Made by a program: the position numbers and the translations under genes
Notes under the pieces: model-generated
The model's database searches: none
Told to the model about the DNA's origin: nothing
Seen by the model: the letters and a program-made list of their open reading frames with translations, nothing else
Part shown: in pieces, positions 50,222 through 60,141 of the stretch
How positions within the stretch are numbered: position 1 is the first letter of the stretch
Layout of the letters: each line of letters starts with the position of its first letter
Assembly (NCBI GenBank): GCA_951812665.1
Contig: CATOST010000024.1
Location: 62,001 to 126,000 of the forward strand
Direction of reading: 5' to 3'
Length of the DNA: 64,000 nucleotides
DNA from: an uncultured Acidobacteriota bacterium
GTDB taxonomy: Bacteria > Acidobacteriota > UBA6911 > RPQK01 > JAJDTT01

Positions 50222-50699
50222 GGGCGACGCCGTTGCCACGGGTGTCCGCAATTGCGGTCAGGTGGTGCCTCAAAGGTGTGATTTCCTGCGCTAATATGGT
50301 TCTTACAAAGTAACGTTCAGATAGTCTCAATGATGAATTTCCGAGACAGATTTCGACGGTTGGAGTCAAGGAAACACCCAAGAACGCTTCAAGTGTGGCT
50401 CCAATCCGCTTCCGGAAACGGTTCTTTCGGCTCATGTTCAGGGCGCAAATTCGACAGTTCGGCAGGACGTGACCAAACTATACTGATGGTACGAGGTACA
50501 GAATGAGGACTGGTTGCATTCTCAGCGATTACCTTGGTGGTTTCGTACCGGCGAGCGCCGTGATTGTCAGTAGCCGGCGTGTTCTGGCTCTTTTTGTCCC
50601 TTCGAGCCGAAGCCGGTCTTCTCGTACTCTGCGCCGATGAGTGGGGGAAGAGATTGCGAATATTGAATCGTGGTCCGGATGGGAAGTCCGGCCGGTGGA
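50222..50699. other. Intergenic region, no gene recognised
   Basis: 478 bp between the propeller-like gene and the convergent fic gene. Short open frames exist (for example a 58-codon one on the plus strand from 50331) but show no family features. No repeat copy of the window's families was found. Confidence 0.5.
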
Positions 50700-51926
50700 T
50701 CAGCGGCGGCCCAGGAGTCGGGACAACTGGGCCATAGCCGGGTGGGCCGTGGATGCTGCAGAAGGCATGCTTTCATACCGCTCCAGCAGTTCGGACTCAG
50801 CAGACAGTTGTGGCCAGTCCAGGTTGGCGGCGATTCGCCCTCCGTCCAACACGACGGCGGATAGATCCAACAGCCTGAACAGATCTCTCACCATCGCACG
50901 ATCGGGATGCTTGAGACCCAGGTACCGCGCTCGTCCCCGATTCACCAGGTCGCGCGGTTCTGTTGGGCCGGTGTCCAGCAGGATCTCCAGGATCTCCAAC
51001 TGGCGCTGGGCCAGAACTCGACGTCGAGGACTGCGTAGTTTCCCAAACAACGATCTGGCGAATTCCCGGAACAGCACTCGCCGATGGTTGGTGGCGATGG
51101 CCTCGGCGACCGCGTTGCATCTCTCGGCCACCGCCGGCAGCGCAAACTTCAGGAACGGCGTCAGATCATGTCCGTTCTTCCGGGTTTCGTAAAGAGCGGT
51201 CAGGTACTCGTCTTGGTGTTCGTAGTAGTAATTGGACAGGCTGACCATGATCACGTCGTTGACGCCGGCCCGCCGTAGCATGAACGCTTCCAGGGCACGG
51301 GCGGTGCGGCCGTTTCCGTCGCCGAAGGGGTGCATCGCGCCGATGTGGTAATGGGCGGCAATGGCCTGAATAAGGCGGTCGTGGCGCCGGAACTCGTCGG
51401 CGATGGCAGCAGCGAGGCCGTCGAAAGCAGCGCGGCATTCATGACCACCCTCAGCACCGCGGCAGCGCGGCGTTCCGAAGGTGACGTTCCACCCGTTGGG
51501 ACGTGTCTTGCCCGGTTCACAATGATCATCGTCGCATCCGGTCACGATGCGCCGGTGAATTCCCCGGATGAACTCGGCACTGACCGGCTGTTCGGCAGAT
51601 CGCGAGCGCAGCCAGCGGTAGGTGGAGTCGGCGGCCCGCAATTGGCGCTGGGAATGAGTCAATTTGGTAGCTTGAGTCGCAGCGGACGCGAGAGCTTCTT
51701 CTTGTTCGCGCTGCGTGAACTGGGCGCCTTCGATGCGCGAGGTGCCGGCCGCTTCCAATCGCAACTGCTCCTCGTGTGCCTGCTCGATCCACTGAGGCAG
51801 ATACGGCATCCGATAAAGGACACCACCGGCCGTTCTGGCCTCGATAATCAGATGGAAGACGGCAGAGGGATCGTAGCGTACCCATCGCCGAGGGACAATA
51901 TAGCGGCTGACGTTTTCGGCGATCAT
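50700..51926 (-). CDS. Fic family protein (probable AMPylase)
   Basis: 408 aa. The Fic core motif HPFGDGNGRTAR is intact at about residues 199-210. The inhibitory helix motif (S/T)xxxE(G/N) is present in the N-terminal region, AGTSRIEGAQ, which places it in the auto-inhibited class II. A C-terminal winged-helix-like part (RQLEILEILLDTGPTEPRDLV) may bind DNA. Fic proteins attach AMP or other phosphate groups to target proteins. The start at 51926 lacks an obvious SD. Confidence 0.93.
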   Translation of the reverse strand: MIAENVSRYIVPRRWVRYDPSAVFHLIIEARTAGGVLYRMPYLPQWIEQAHEEQLRLEAAGTSRIEGAQFTQREQEEALASAATQATKLTHSQRQLRAADSTYRWLRSRSAEQPVSAEFIRGIHRRIVTGCDDDHCEPGKTRPNGWNVTFGTPRCRGAEGGHECRAAFDGLAAAIADEFRRHDRLIQAIAAHYHIGAMHPFGDGNGRTARALEAFMLRRAGVNDVIMVSLSNYYYEHQDEYLTALYETRKNGHDLTPFLKFALPAVAERCNAVAEAIATNHRRVLFREFARSLFGKLRSPRRRVLAQRQLEILEILLDTGPTEPRDLVNRGRARYLGLKHPDRAMVRDLFRLLDLSAVVLDGGRIAANLDWPQLSAESELLERYESMPSAASTAHPAMAQLSRLLGRR

Positions 51927-52100
51927 TTCCGGTTCATTTCTTTAGATCCCAAATAATTTAAGTAGTTTACAGATATAAATTGTAGATTCATTTCCGTCCC
52001 ATTTCCAGTTCATTTCGGCCTCGTTTCCGCAGTTTCTCAAAGATCGGATCCGTGTGCCGAGTAAAATCCTTACTCGTGGCCATCGTAGTCAATCAGGACG
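51927..52100. other. Intergenic region with small hairpin
   Basis: No gene. A 7-bp hairpin, CGAGTAA-aatcc-TTACTCG, occurs at 52058-52076, downstream of the toxin remnant. AT-rich stretches at 51955-51990 may hold a promoter for fic (minus strand). Confidence 0.4.
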
Positions 52101-52241
52101 TCAGGGATCGGCATATGGCCTGCGAGAGTTCGGTTCTGGCGGCGGTCCACCACCCGACCTGAACACGCATTCTTCGATGGCGAATGCGGCGGCCAGAGCC
52201 ATGAAAACATCGACGACTGGCGAAGCGTCGACCACCATCAT
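52101..52241 (-). pseudogene. Remnant of a vapC-type PIN toxin gene
   Basis: A 46-aa frame starting ATGATG at 52241, nine bases after the FitA-like stop. It opens MMVVDASPVVDVF, as PIN toxins do (Asp at residue 5), then reads residues unlike a PIN domain and stops. The expected 130-aa toxin is therefore truncated, probably by deletion. Confidence is moderate because the match is short. Confidence 0.5.
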
Positions 52242-52250
52242 CAGAGGCAA

Positions 52251-52478
52251 CTAGTCACGATCACGCAACTCACGAATGATCTGGGCAGCAGTCGGGTTCA
52301 GATGGATCGGCTCCCTCAGGTGCAAGCGTTGGCGGAACTCACGGCGCGTCGGATGCGTGGCCAGCTTCTCCAACTCCCGAAGCAGGAACGCCGACAATGA
52401 CATCCCCTCGAGAGCCGCCTTTGCCTTGAGAGTCCGATGAAGTTCCTCCGGAACGTTGCGTACCTGGAGTATTGGCAT
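52251..52478 (-). CDS. FitA-type ribbon-helix-helix antitoxin
   Basis: 75 aa from ATG 52478. MPILQVRNVPEELHRTLKAK opens the RHH DNA-binding fold, followed by AALEGMSLSAFLLRELE. FitA partners with VapC-like FitB toxins, but here only a toxin remnant follows. The C-terminal half (PIHLNPTAAQIIRELRDRD) would bind the toxin. Confidence 0.93.
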   Translation of the reverse strand: MPILQVRNVPEELHRTLKAKAALEGMSLSAFLLRELEKLATHPTRREFRQRLHLREPIHLNPTAAQIIRELRDRD

Positions 52479-52582
52479 AGGTTCATCCTAAATTGAGTGC
52501 AGTTTGCATCTCGTATGCCGAAGTTCGAAAACCTCGACGTTTACCGTGTCGACCAGTAACCTGACTTGTCGGGAGGTGTGAA

Positions 52583-54118
52583 GTGGTGTTCCCGCATTCA
52601 TGGAAAATCGTCGGAATTGCAACGTCTCTTATCCTGGCTTCGGCCGGACCCGCTCCGGCGGAAGTCCGATTGCCGGCCGTGTTCTCGGACCACATGCTCC
52701 TGCAGCAGGGCGTTCCGGTACGGGTCTGGGGGTGGTCCGGTCCGGGCGAGACGGTCCAGGTCCGGTTCCGGGACCGGAGTTACAGGGCGAACGCCCCGTT
52801 GCCCGGGGATTCGGGAGACTGGGAAGTCTTCCTGGCCCCCTTGGAAGCCGGCGGCCCCTTTCGCCTGGAGGTCCGTGGAACCAATACCATCGTCCTCGAA
52901 GACGTCCTGGTGGGGGATGTCTGGGTGGCTTCGGGGCAGTCCAACATGGACTGGTCGGTCCGGCGTTCGAGGAATCCGGACCAGGAGATCGCTCAGGCCA
53001 ACTATCCCAGGATCCGGCTCTTCAAGGTCGCCCGCAAGGTGGCCGATTCGCCACTAGAGGACGTGGAAGGGGCATGGCAGCCTTGTTCTCCCGAATCGGT
53101 GGGCGAATTCTCGGCCGTCGGCTACTACTTCGCACGCCACCTGCACCGGAAGCTGGGTCATCCCGTCGGCGTGATCCAGACGGCGTGGGGGGGAACCCCG
53201 GCACAGGCCTGGGTGAGCCGGCCTCGCCTTGAGTCCGACCCCCGGCTGACCTCGACTTTGGAGGCCTGGAAGCAGGTTCTGGCGAAATATCCCGCCCGGC
53301 AGAAAGAGCACCTGGAGGAGGTTGCCCGCTGGGAACGGCAGGCCGAGTCCGCCAAGAAAAGCGGCGAACCGGTGCCCCGCCGGCCCCGCCGCCCTCTGGG
53401 TCCGGGACACCCCTGGACGCCTGGGGGTCTCTACAACGCCATGATCGCCCCGCTGACGCCTTACGCCGTCCGCGGCGCCATCTGGTACCAGGGTGAGAAC
53501 AACGCTCACTTGGCGGAGGCCGATCTCTACCGCTCGTTGTTCCCGGCGTTGATCCAGGACTGGAGAGCGCACTGGAAAGTGGGGCCGTTCCCCTTCCTGT
53601 TCGTCCAGTTGGCCAATTTCCGCAAGACGCCCGAAGGGAGCGAATGGCCCGAGCTCAGGGAGTCCCAGCTCATGACGTTGAGCGTCCGGAACACGGGCAT
53701 GGCGGTCACCATCGATATCGGCAACCCGGAAGACATCCATCCCAAGAACAAGCAGGACGTGGGCAAACGTCTGGCTTTGGCGGCCCGCGCGCTGGGCCAC
53801 GGCGAGGACCTGGTCTACTCGGGACCCATCTTCCGCAGCGTCACGACCGAGGGGACCGGACTGCGGATCTGGTTCGACCACGCGGGAGGCGGGCTCGAGA
53901 ACCGGGGAGGCGCGTTGACAGGTTTTCAGGTGGCCGGGGCCGACCGGCGGTTCGTGCCGGCGGACGCCCGGATCGACTCCGGTACGGTGGTGGTCGCAAG
54001 CGCTGCAGTGGAACGAGTCGTGGCCGTACGTTACGGCTGGAGCGACAGTCCCGTGTGCAATCTCTACAACGCCGAGGGCCTTCCCGCCTCGCCCTTCCGC
54101 AGCGACGATTGGGAGTAG
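52583..54118 (+). CDS. Sialate O-acetylesterase, secreted
   Basis: 511 aa from GTG 52583, with GGGAGGT five bases ahead. A signal peptide (IVGIATSLILASAGPAPA) opens it. The SGNH/SIAE-type core is clear: VFSDHMLLQQ, GDVWVASGQSNMDW (nucleophile Ser in the GQSNM block), TAWGGTPAQAW and GAIWYQGENNAH. It removes O-acetyl groups from sialic or similar sugars in host or environmental glycans, in line with the sialidase-like gene elsewhere in the window. Confidence 0.95.
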   Translation: MVFPHSWKIVGIATSLILASAGPAPAEVRLPAVFSDHMLLQQGVPVRVWGWSGPGETVQVRFRDRSYRANAPLPGDSGDWEVFLAPLEAGGPFRLEVRGTNTIVLEDVLVGDVWVASGQSNMDWSVRRSRNPDQEIAQANYPRIRLFKVARKVADSPLEDVEGAWQPCSPESVGEFSAVGYYFARHLHRKLGHPVGVIQTAWGGTPAQAWVSRPRLESDPRLTSTLEAWKQVLAKYPARQKEHLEEVARWERQAESAKKSGEPVPRRPRRPLGPGHPWTPGGLYNAMIAPLTPYAVRGAIWYQGENNAHLAEADLYRSLFPALIQDWRAHWKVGPFPFLFVQLANFRKTPEGSEWPELRESQLMTLSVRNTGMAVTIDIGNPEDIHPKNKQDVGKRLALAARALGHGEDLVYSGPIFRSVTTEGTGLRIWFDHAGGGLENRGGALTGFQVAGADRRFVPADARIDSGTVVVASAAVERVVAVRYGWSDSPVCNLYNAEGLPASPFRSDDWE

Positions 54119-54139
54119 CAGGTTCCGGACAGTAGCGGC

Positions 54140-55126
54140 TCAACTGCTCCCGAAGGTGGGCATCACCCGGGTCGCGAAGAGTTCCATGGACTCCAGCATG
54201 TCTCGCTGGGAGATCCCTTGGTGCTGGCAGTGGTAGACGAGGGTGTCGGCGCCCATGTCGCGATAGCCGGCCACCTGCTCGATACACTCCTCGGGTGTTC
54301 CCAGGATGAGCCGGCCTTGGAAATCCTCCAGGCTGGCCTTTCTATAGCGCGCCCCCTCCGGGGTGTCCTTCATCCAGCCGGAATAGCGCCGGTATTGTTC
54401 GAGCAGCGGTTTCTCCACCAGTGCTCGGGCCCGGGCCCGGCTTTTCGCCACGAAGCCCAGCCGGGGCACCACCAGAGTTCCCGGTTTGCCGAACTCGTCC
54501 AGGGCGTTTCGATAAACCTGGATCTTCTCCCGCAGTTCACGCCGGCCGAGACTGGCGCTGGGGATCCAGCCGTCCGCCAGCCGGGCTGAACGACGGACAA
54601 CCACATCGGCCGTCCCGCCGATCCAGATGGGAGGGCGGGGTTTCCGGACTGGCAGGGGACCGATGCGGACGTCTCGACACCGGAAAAACTTGCCCTGGAA
54701 AGTGACCGACTCGCCGGCCCAGAGCCGGGAGATGACCTCCAGGTTCTCCAGGAACCGGCCCCGCCGTTGCCGTAGCTGGACATCTGAAATAGCCAGCTCC
54801 TCTTCCCGATAACCCAGAACCAGACCGAAGATGAGCCGCCCGCCCGAGATCACGTCCACATGCGCCGCCTGCTCGGCCAGCAGGATCGGGTTGTAGATGG
54901 GAAGGATGAATCCGCTGGAGCAGAGCTGGATCCGGCTGGTGACCGGCGCCAAAGCGGCCAGGGTGGTGAGCATCTCGTGGAAGCCGGAAGGCCAAAGGTG
55001 CCGGTCGCCCAGGCAGACCAGGTCGAAGCCCAGTTCCTCCGCCACCTGGACTCTCTCCCGAAGCTGATCGAAACTGGCCTGTCCGGTGTCCGTGAAGGTC
55101 TGCCCGAGAATGATTCCGAAGTTCAT
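54140..55126 (-). CDS. LLM class flavin-dependent oxidoreductase
   Basis: 328 aa from ATG 55126 (MNFGIILGQTFTD). It belongs to the luciferase-like/F420-dependent fold: AAHVDVISGGRLIFGLVLGYREEE, RLADGWIPSASLG and a beta/alpha barrel. It uses FMN or F420 for oxidation or monooxygenation of an unknown substrate. An in-frame upstream ATG gives 13 extra residues without similarity. Convergent with the esterase gene, 21 bp apart. Confidence 0.9.
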   Translation of the reverse strand: MNFGIILGQTFTDTGQASFDQLRERVQVAEELGFDLVCLGDRHLWPSGFHEMLTTLAALAPVTSRIQLCSSGFILPIYNPILLAEQAAHVDVISGGRLIFGLVLGYREEELAISDVQLRQRRGRFLENLEVISRLWAGESVTFQGKFFRCRDVRIGPLPVRKPRPPIWIGGTADVVVRRSARLADGWIPSASLGRRELREKIQVYRNALDEFGKPGTLVVPRLGFVAKSRARARALVEKPLLEQYRRYSGWMKDTPEGARYRKASLEDFQGRLILGTPEECIEQVAGYRDMGADTLVYHCQHQGISQRDMLESMELFATRVMPTFGSS

Positions 55127-55305
55127 ACGCGCCCTATTCGCAGTCTGTGCTCTCCCCACCGGCATCCGGGATGCCCAGGGAGTAATGGGCCGCTATTCTA
55201 CTGAAGGCGGGACCAGGAGGGTATCCTGACGGTCTGGGGCTCCGTTAGTCCGGGACTACCGGAACCTTTGAACGAGACTCCGATCCGAGGGCCACGAGGC
55301 AGACA
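55127..55305. other. Divergent intergenic region
   Basis: 179 bp between the LLM oxidoreductase gene and the carbamoyltransferase gene, presumably holding promoters for both. No distinct operator was seen. Confidence 0.4.
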
Positions 55306-57141
55306 GTGACAGCGATATTGGGAATCTCGGCTTTCTATCACGACTCAGCCGCGGCTCTGGTCCGGGACGGCGAGATCGTGGCGGCGGTCCAGGAGGAGCG
55401 TTTCAGCCGGAAGAAGCATGACGCCTCTTTTCCCGCCCAGGCCATCCAATACTGCCTGAAGGAAGCCGGTCTGACGCCGGGCGAGCTGGACTTCGTGGGT
55501 TTCTACGACAAGCCCTTGATGAAGTTCGAACGCCTCCTGGAGACCTATCTGGCCTTCGCCCCCAGGGGATTCTCCTCGTTCGTGAAGGCGATGCCGGTCT
55601 GGCTCCGGGAGAAGCTCCACCTCCCCGGACAGATGACGCGGGGGCTCGACCGGGCCTACCGCAAGCGGTTCATCTTCACCGAGCATCACGAGTCCCACGC
55701 GGCCAGCGCCTTCTTTCCCTCGCCGTTTCGGGAAGCCGCCATTCTGACCGTGGACGGGGTGGGGGAATGGGCCACCGCCGCGTTCGGTACCGGAAAGAAC
55801 AACCGGATCCGGCTGACGCATGAGCTTCGCTTTCCCCATTCGCCGGGTCTTCTCTATTCCGCCTTCACCTATTTCTGTGGGTTCCGCGTGAACTCGGGCG
55901 AGTACAAGCTCATGGGGCTGGCGCCCTACGGAGAGCCCCGATACGTGGACCTGATTCTCCGGCGCCTGATCGACCTGAAGGAGGACGGCTCCTTCCGCAT
56001 GGACATGTCCTGCTTCAACTACTGCCAGGGCCTGACCATGACCTCACGCAAGTTCGAACGCCTCTTCGGCGGAGCGCCCCGGCAACCGGAGTCGCCGCTG
56101 ACGCAGCGGGAGATGGACCTGGCCGCCTCCATCCAGCGGGTCATGGAGGAGATCCTGCTGCGAATGGCTCGCCACGTCCACGCCCGGACCGGGCAGTCGA
56201 ACCTCTGCCTGGCCGGCGGCGTCGCCCTCAACTGTGTGGCGAACGGACGCATTCTCCGGGAGGGTCCCTTCAACGAGATCTGGGTCCAGCCCGCGGCCGG
56301 AGACGCCGGCGGCGCCCTGGGTACGGCCCTCTTCATCTGGCACCAGCTCCTGGGAAACCCGCGCCGTCCCCGGACGCCGGACGGACAATCGGGTTCTCTC
56401 CTCGGTCCCTCCTATTCGGAGCCGGAGATCCGATCCTTCCTCGAAGCGGTGGGCGCCGACTTCGAACGGATTGACGATCCCCAGGCGCTGGTGCGGCGTG
56501 TGGCCCAGGTCATGGCCGACCAGAAGGTGGTGGGGTGGATGCAGGGGCGCATGGAGTTCGGCCCCCGGGCCCTGGGTTGCCGCAGCATCCTGGGAGACGC
56601 CAGAAGCCGCCGCATGCAGTCGGTAGTGAACCTCAAGATCAAGTTTCGGGAGTCCTTCCGCCCCTTCGCTCCGTCGGTGATGCGGGAACATGTGGACGAG
56701 TATTTCGAGATGCGGCCCGAAGAAGACAGCCCCTACATGTTGCTGGTAGCTCCGGTACAGGCTTCCAAGAGAGTCGCCTCGGGCGGGGAGGCGAAGTTGA
56801 CCGGACTGGACAAGCTCAACGTCGCTCGCTCCGTGGTCCCGGCCATCACCCACGTGGACCACTCGGCCCGGGTGCAGACCGTCGACTCGGAGAGGCACGG
56901 CGCCTACTATCGACTGCTGCGGGAGTTCGAGCGAATGACAGGGTGTCCCGTGGTCATCAACACCAGCTTCAACGTCCGGGGCGAGCCCATCGTCTGTTCG
57001 CCGGAGCAAGCTTACCGCTGCTTCATGTCCACCAACATGGACGTGCTGGTCATGGAGAAATTCATCCTGCTCAAGGAGCGGCAGCCTCAGGCCCGCGAGT
57101 ACGAAGTCGGCGCCTATCTGGCTCAGTTCGAACTTGATTAG
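55306..57141 (+). CDS. Carbamoyltransferase (NodU/TobZ family)
   Basis: 611 aa from GTG 55306. NodU-family enzymes carbamoylate hydroxyls on natural products or lipo-oligosaccharides with carbamoyl phosphate and ATP. Matching stretches: ILGISAFYHDSAAALVRDGEI, EERFSRKKHDASFP, TEHHESHAASAFFPSPF (His pair for metal), GVGEWATAAFGTG, LCLAGGVALNCVANG and GRMEFGPRALGCRSIL. The C-terminal YrdC-like fold (VINTSFNVRGEPIVCSPEQA) is complete. The next genes downstream deal with sugars, so a glycan or sugar substrate is possible. Confidence 0.94.
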   Translation: MTAILGISAFYHDSAAALVRDGEIVAAVQEERFSRKKHDASFPAQAIQYCLKEAGLTPGELDFVGFYDKPLMKFERLLETYLAFAPRGFSSFVKAMPVWLREKLHLPGQMTRGLDRAYRKRFIFTEHHESHAASAFFPSPFREAAILTVDGVGEWATAAFGTGKNNRIRLTHELRFPHSPGLLYSAFTYFCGFRVNSGEYKLMGLAPYGEPRYVDLILRRLIDLKEDGSFRMDMSCFNYCQGLTMTSRKFERLFGGAPRQPESPLTQREMDLAASIQRVMEEILLRMARHVHARTGQSNLCLAGGVALNCVANGRILREGPFNEIWVQPAAGDAGGALGTALFIWHQLLGNPRRPRTPDGQSGSLLGPSYSEPEIRSFLEAVGADFERIDDPQALVRRVAQVMADQKVVGWMQGRMEFGPRALGCRSILGDARSRRMQSVVNLKIKFRESFRPFAPSVMREHVDEYFEMRPEEDSPYMLLVAPVQASKRVASGGEAKLTGLDKLNVARSVVPAITHVDHSARVQTVDSERHGAYYRLLREFERMTGCPVVINTSFNVRGEPIVCSPEQAYRCFMSTNMDVLVMEKFILLKERQPQAREYEVGAYLAQFELD

Positions 57142-57279
57142 CGTATTGTCTTGGGAATTGTCCAACAGATTGCCTGCCGGGAGGCGGTCTTATGATTGCG
57201 TCGGTCGGGTCGCCGTAAAGAAGCACCGAAGATGCCGTTGGTGAGGGAGATTCGTAACGGAGTCAACTAAGGAGGCGTG

Positions 57280-58392
57280 ATGAAAGTCAGCAGAAGGAAC
57301 TTCGTACGAGCGGCTGCGGCCGCCGGGGTGTTGCGGGAAGCGGGACTCGGTCGAAGCGTCTCGGCCGGGTCAGAGAGTCGGCGAATGCGGGTCACCGCCT
57401 TCCCGCGCGCGGTTGGGCGGGATCCCTCGCCGTTGTCGAAGGCGGCCCTGCGCCACGTGCGGCAGATGGGCGTGCAGGACATCCGAATCATCGCGCCGTG
57501 GGTGCCTGGCTACGACCGGGACGGCGAGATGGACCTGGAGGAGCTGCTGCGAGTCAAGCAGCGTGCCGAGAGCGTGGGACTCAAGGTCGGCGCCGTCTAT
57601 CTGCGCAAGGTGGACACCGCCAACCTGCTCCTGGACCGGCCCGGCTGGAACCGGGAGCTGGAGAAGATCTCGCGTACCATCGTGACCATGGGAAAGGCCG
57701 GAATTCCGGTTCTGGAACACAGCCTTCTGCTCTCCCGGGTCATCCGGGACGTCTTCCAGCTTCCACTGCCCGGCTACCGGCACGTTCTCGAGGGCAGGGG
57801 CGGCTCCCGAATATACAGGTTCGACGGGACGGGAACCGAGGAGCACGGCCGGCCCGCCGGCTCCGTTTCCGCCGATCAGTTGTGGGAGCGGATCACCCGA
57901 TTTCAGGAACACTGCATCCCGGTGGCGTCCGAAGCCCGCGTCCACGTGGCCTGTCACCCCGATGATCCGCCGTCGGCCCGCTATTGGGGAGTCACCCAGG
58001 CGCTCAACAGCAAGGAGGGCCTGGACCGGCTCATCAACATCGTTCCCAGCAAGTACAACGGCATCCTTCTCTGTCTGGGGACGATGCAGGAATCCGGGGC
58101 CGACGTCATCGACCTGATCCGCTATTTCGGCGGCAAGAAAAAGATCTTCGACATCGATTTCCGGGCCGTCCGTGGGACCGTTCCCAACTATGACGAGGTC
58201 TTCTTGGACGAAGGGGACCTGGACATGTGGAAGGTGGTCCAGGTGCTTCGGGAGGTGGGCTACGAGTGGACGCTGGAGCCGGACCACGTCCCCGGCATCA
58301 CGGCCGAAGAGAAGGGCGACCTGATCTCCTACGCCTGGGCCATCGCCTACATCAAGGCTTTGATCGACGCCGCCTACGGCGAGAGGGTATGA
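57280..58392 (+). CDS. Mannonate dehydratase-like (UxuA-type) protein with Tat-like signal
   Basis: 370 aa. ATG 57280 is preferred over the GTG three bases upstream because GGAGG lies four to eight bases ahead. The N-terminus has a twin-arginine signal (SRRNFVRAAAAAGVL), so the protein is probably exported folded. The barrel shows the UxuA pattern: VHVACHPDDPP (metal His/Cys region), LCLGTMQESGADVIDLI, FDIDFRAVRG and LEPDHVPG. UxuA makes 2-keto-3-deoxygluconate from mannonate in the uronate pathway, but an exported form could be a relative with another sugar substrate. Confidence 0.88.
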   Translation: MKVSRRNFVRAAAAAGVLREAGLGRSVSAGSESRRMRVTAFPRAVGRDPSPLSKAALRHVRQMGVQDIRIIAPWVPGYDRDGEMDLEELLRVKQRAESVGLKVGAVYLRKVDTANLLLDRPGWNRELEKISRTIVTMGKAGIPVLEHSLLLSRVIRDVFQLPLPGYRHVLEGRGGSRIYRFDGTGTEEHGRPAGSVSADQLWERITRFQEHCIPVASEARVHVACHPDDPPSARYWGVTQALNSKEGLDRLINIVPSKYNGILLCLGTMQESGADVIDLIRYFGGKKKIFDIDFRAVRGTVPNYDEVFLDEGDLDMWKVVQVLREVGYEWTLEPDHVPGITAEEKGDLISYAWAIAYIKALIDAAYGERV

Positions 58393-58435
58393 GAACCGGT
58401 CCCGTCAGTTGGTTCTCGGAACGAGACCCAGGAGG

Positions 58436-59529
<1,094 letters not shown>

Positions 59530-59533
<4 letters not shown>

Positions 59534-59964
59534 TGCATGAACTCCTTGGCCCGCGCGGCCAACTCCTCCGGCGTCAGATCCTCCTGGTGAGTGGCGATGC
59601 ACCAGGTGTTGCCGTCCGGGTCCTGGACGAAGGCGTTGCGGTCTCCGTAGAACATATCCACCGGTTCCTGCATGGATGTCGCTCCGGCCGCCAGCGCCTG
59701 CACGTAGGTGGCGTCGGTGTCGGGCACGTAGAGGTAGAGCATGCAGGGGAGTGCGGGGAACTCGTCCTGAGCCCGACCCATCATCACGTACGAATCGCCG
59801 ATGAGGGCCTCCGCGTGCCCCGTCCGCCCGTCCTGACTGGGGACGCGCTCCTTCTCGGTAGCATCGAATGCCGCCTTGAGGAAATCGAGGAACTGGTCGA
59901 TGTCGTCAACGACCAGGTACGGTGTCACCGTGTGGAAGCCATCGGGGATCGGTTTTACGGTCAT
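59530..59964 (-). CDS. VOC-fold protein (PhnB/glyoxalase-like)
   Basis: 144 aa from ATG 59964. The VOC fold reads TVTPYLVVDDIDQFLDFLKAAF, HAEALIGDSYVMMG, YLYVPDTDATYVQALAAGA and FVQDPDGNTWCIATHQED. Its metal ligands look like the PhnB type (His/Glu positions), and the substrate is unknown. It overlaps the DUF1080 gene by four bases, so the two should be translationally coupled. Confidence 0.9.
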
Positions 59965-60141
59965 GGAAGCGTTTTCCTGTTCACGGTTGTTGTAGTTCGA
60001 CGTCAACGGGGCCCTGAGGTTATCCAAACTCCTGCATCCCGGCAAGGGCGCGTCCAGCACCATCGGCAACCGCAACCATTCAATGGAATACCGCCAACTA
60101 TCGAACGGTCAGGTCGCATTCGTCATATAATCGGCGACTCT
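59965..60141. promoter_or_regulatory. Divergent promoter region of VOC and TonB-type genes
   Basis: 177 bp. A TATAAT lies at 60125-60130 (CATATAATCG), 11 bases ahead of the GTG of the TonB-type gene, a possible -10 box for that gene. No strong operator was identified. Confidence 0.45.

Noticed and set aside
52054-52254. A plus-strand 66-codon frame over the toxin remnant
   Set aside because: Repetitive Ala/Thr-rich translation, no SD, and antisense to a better supported toxin remnant.
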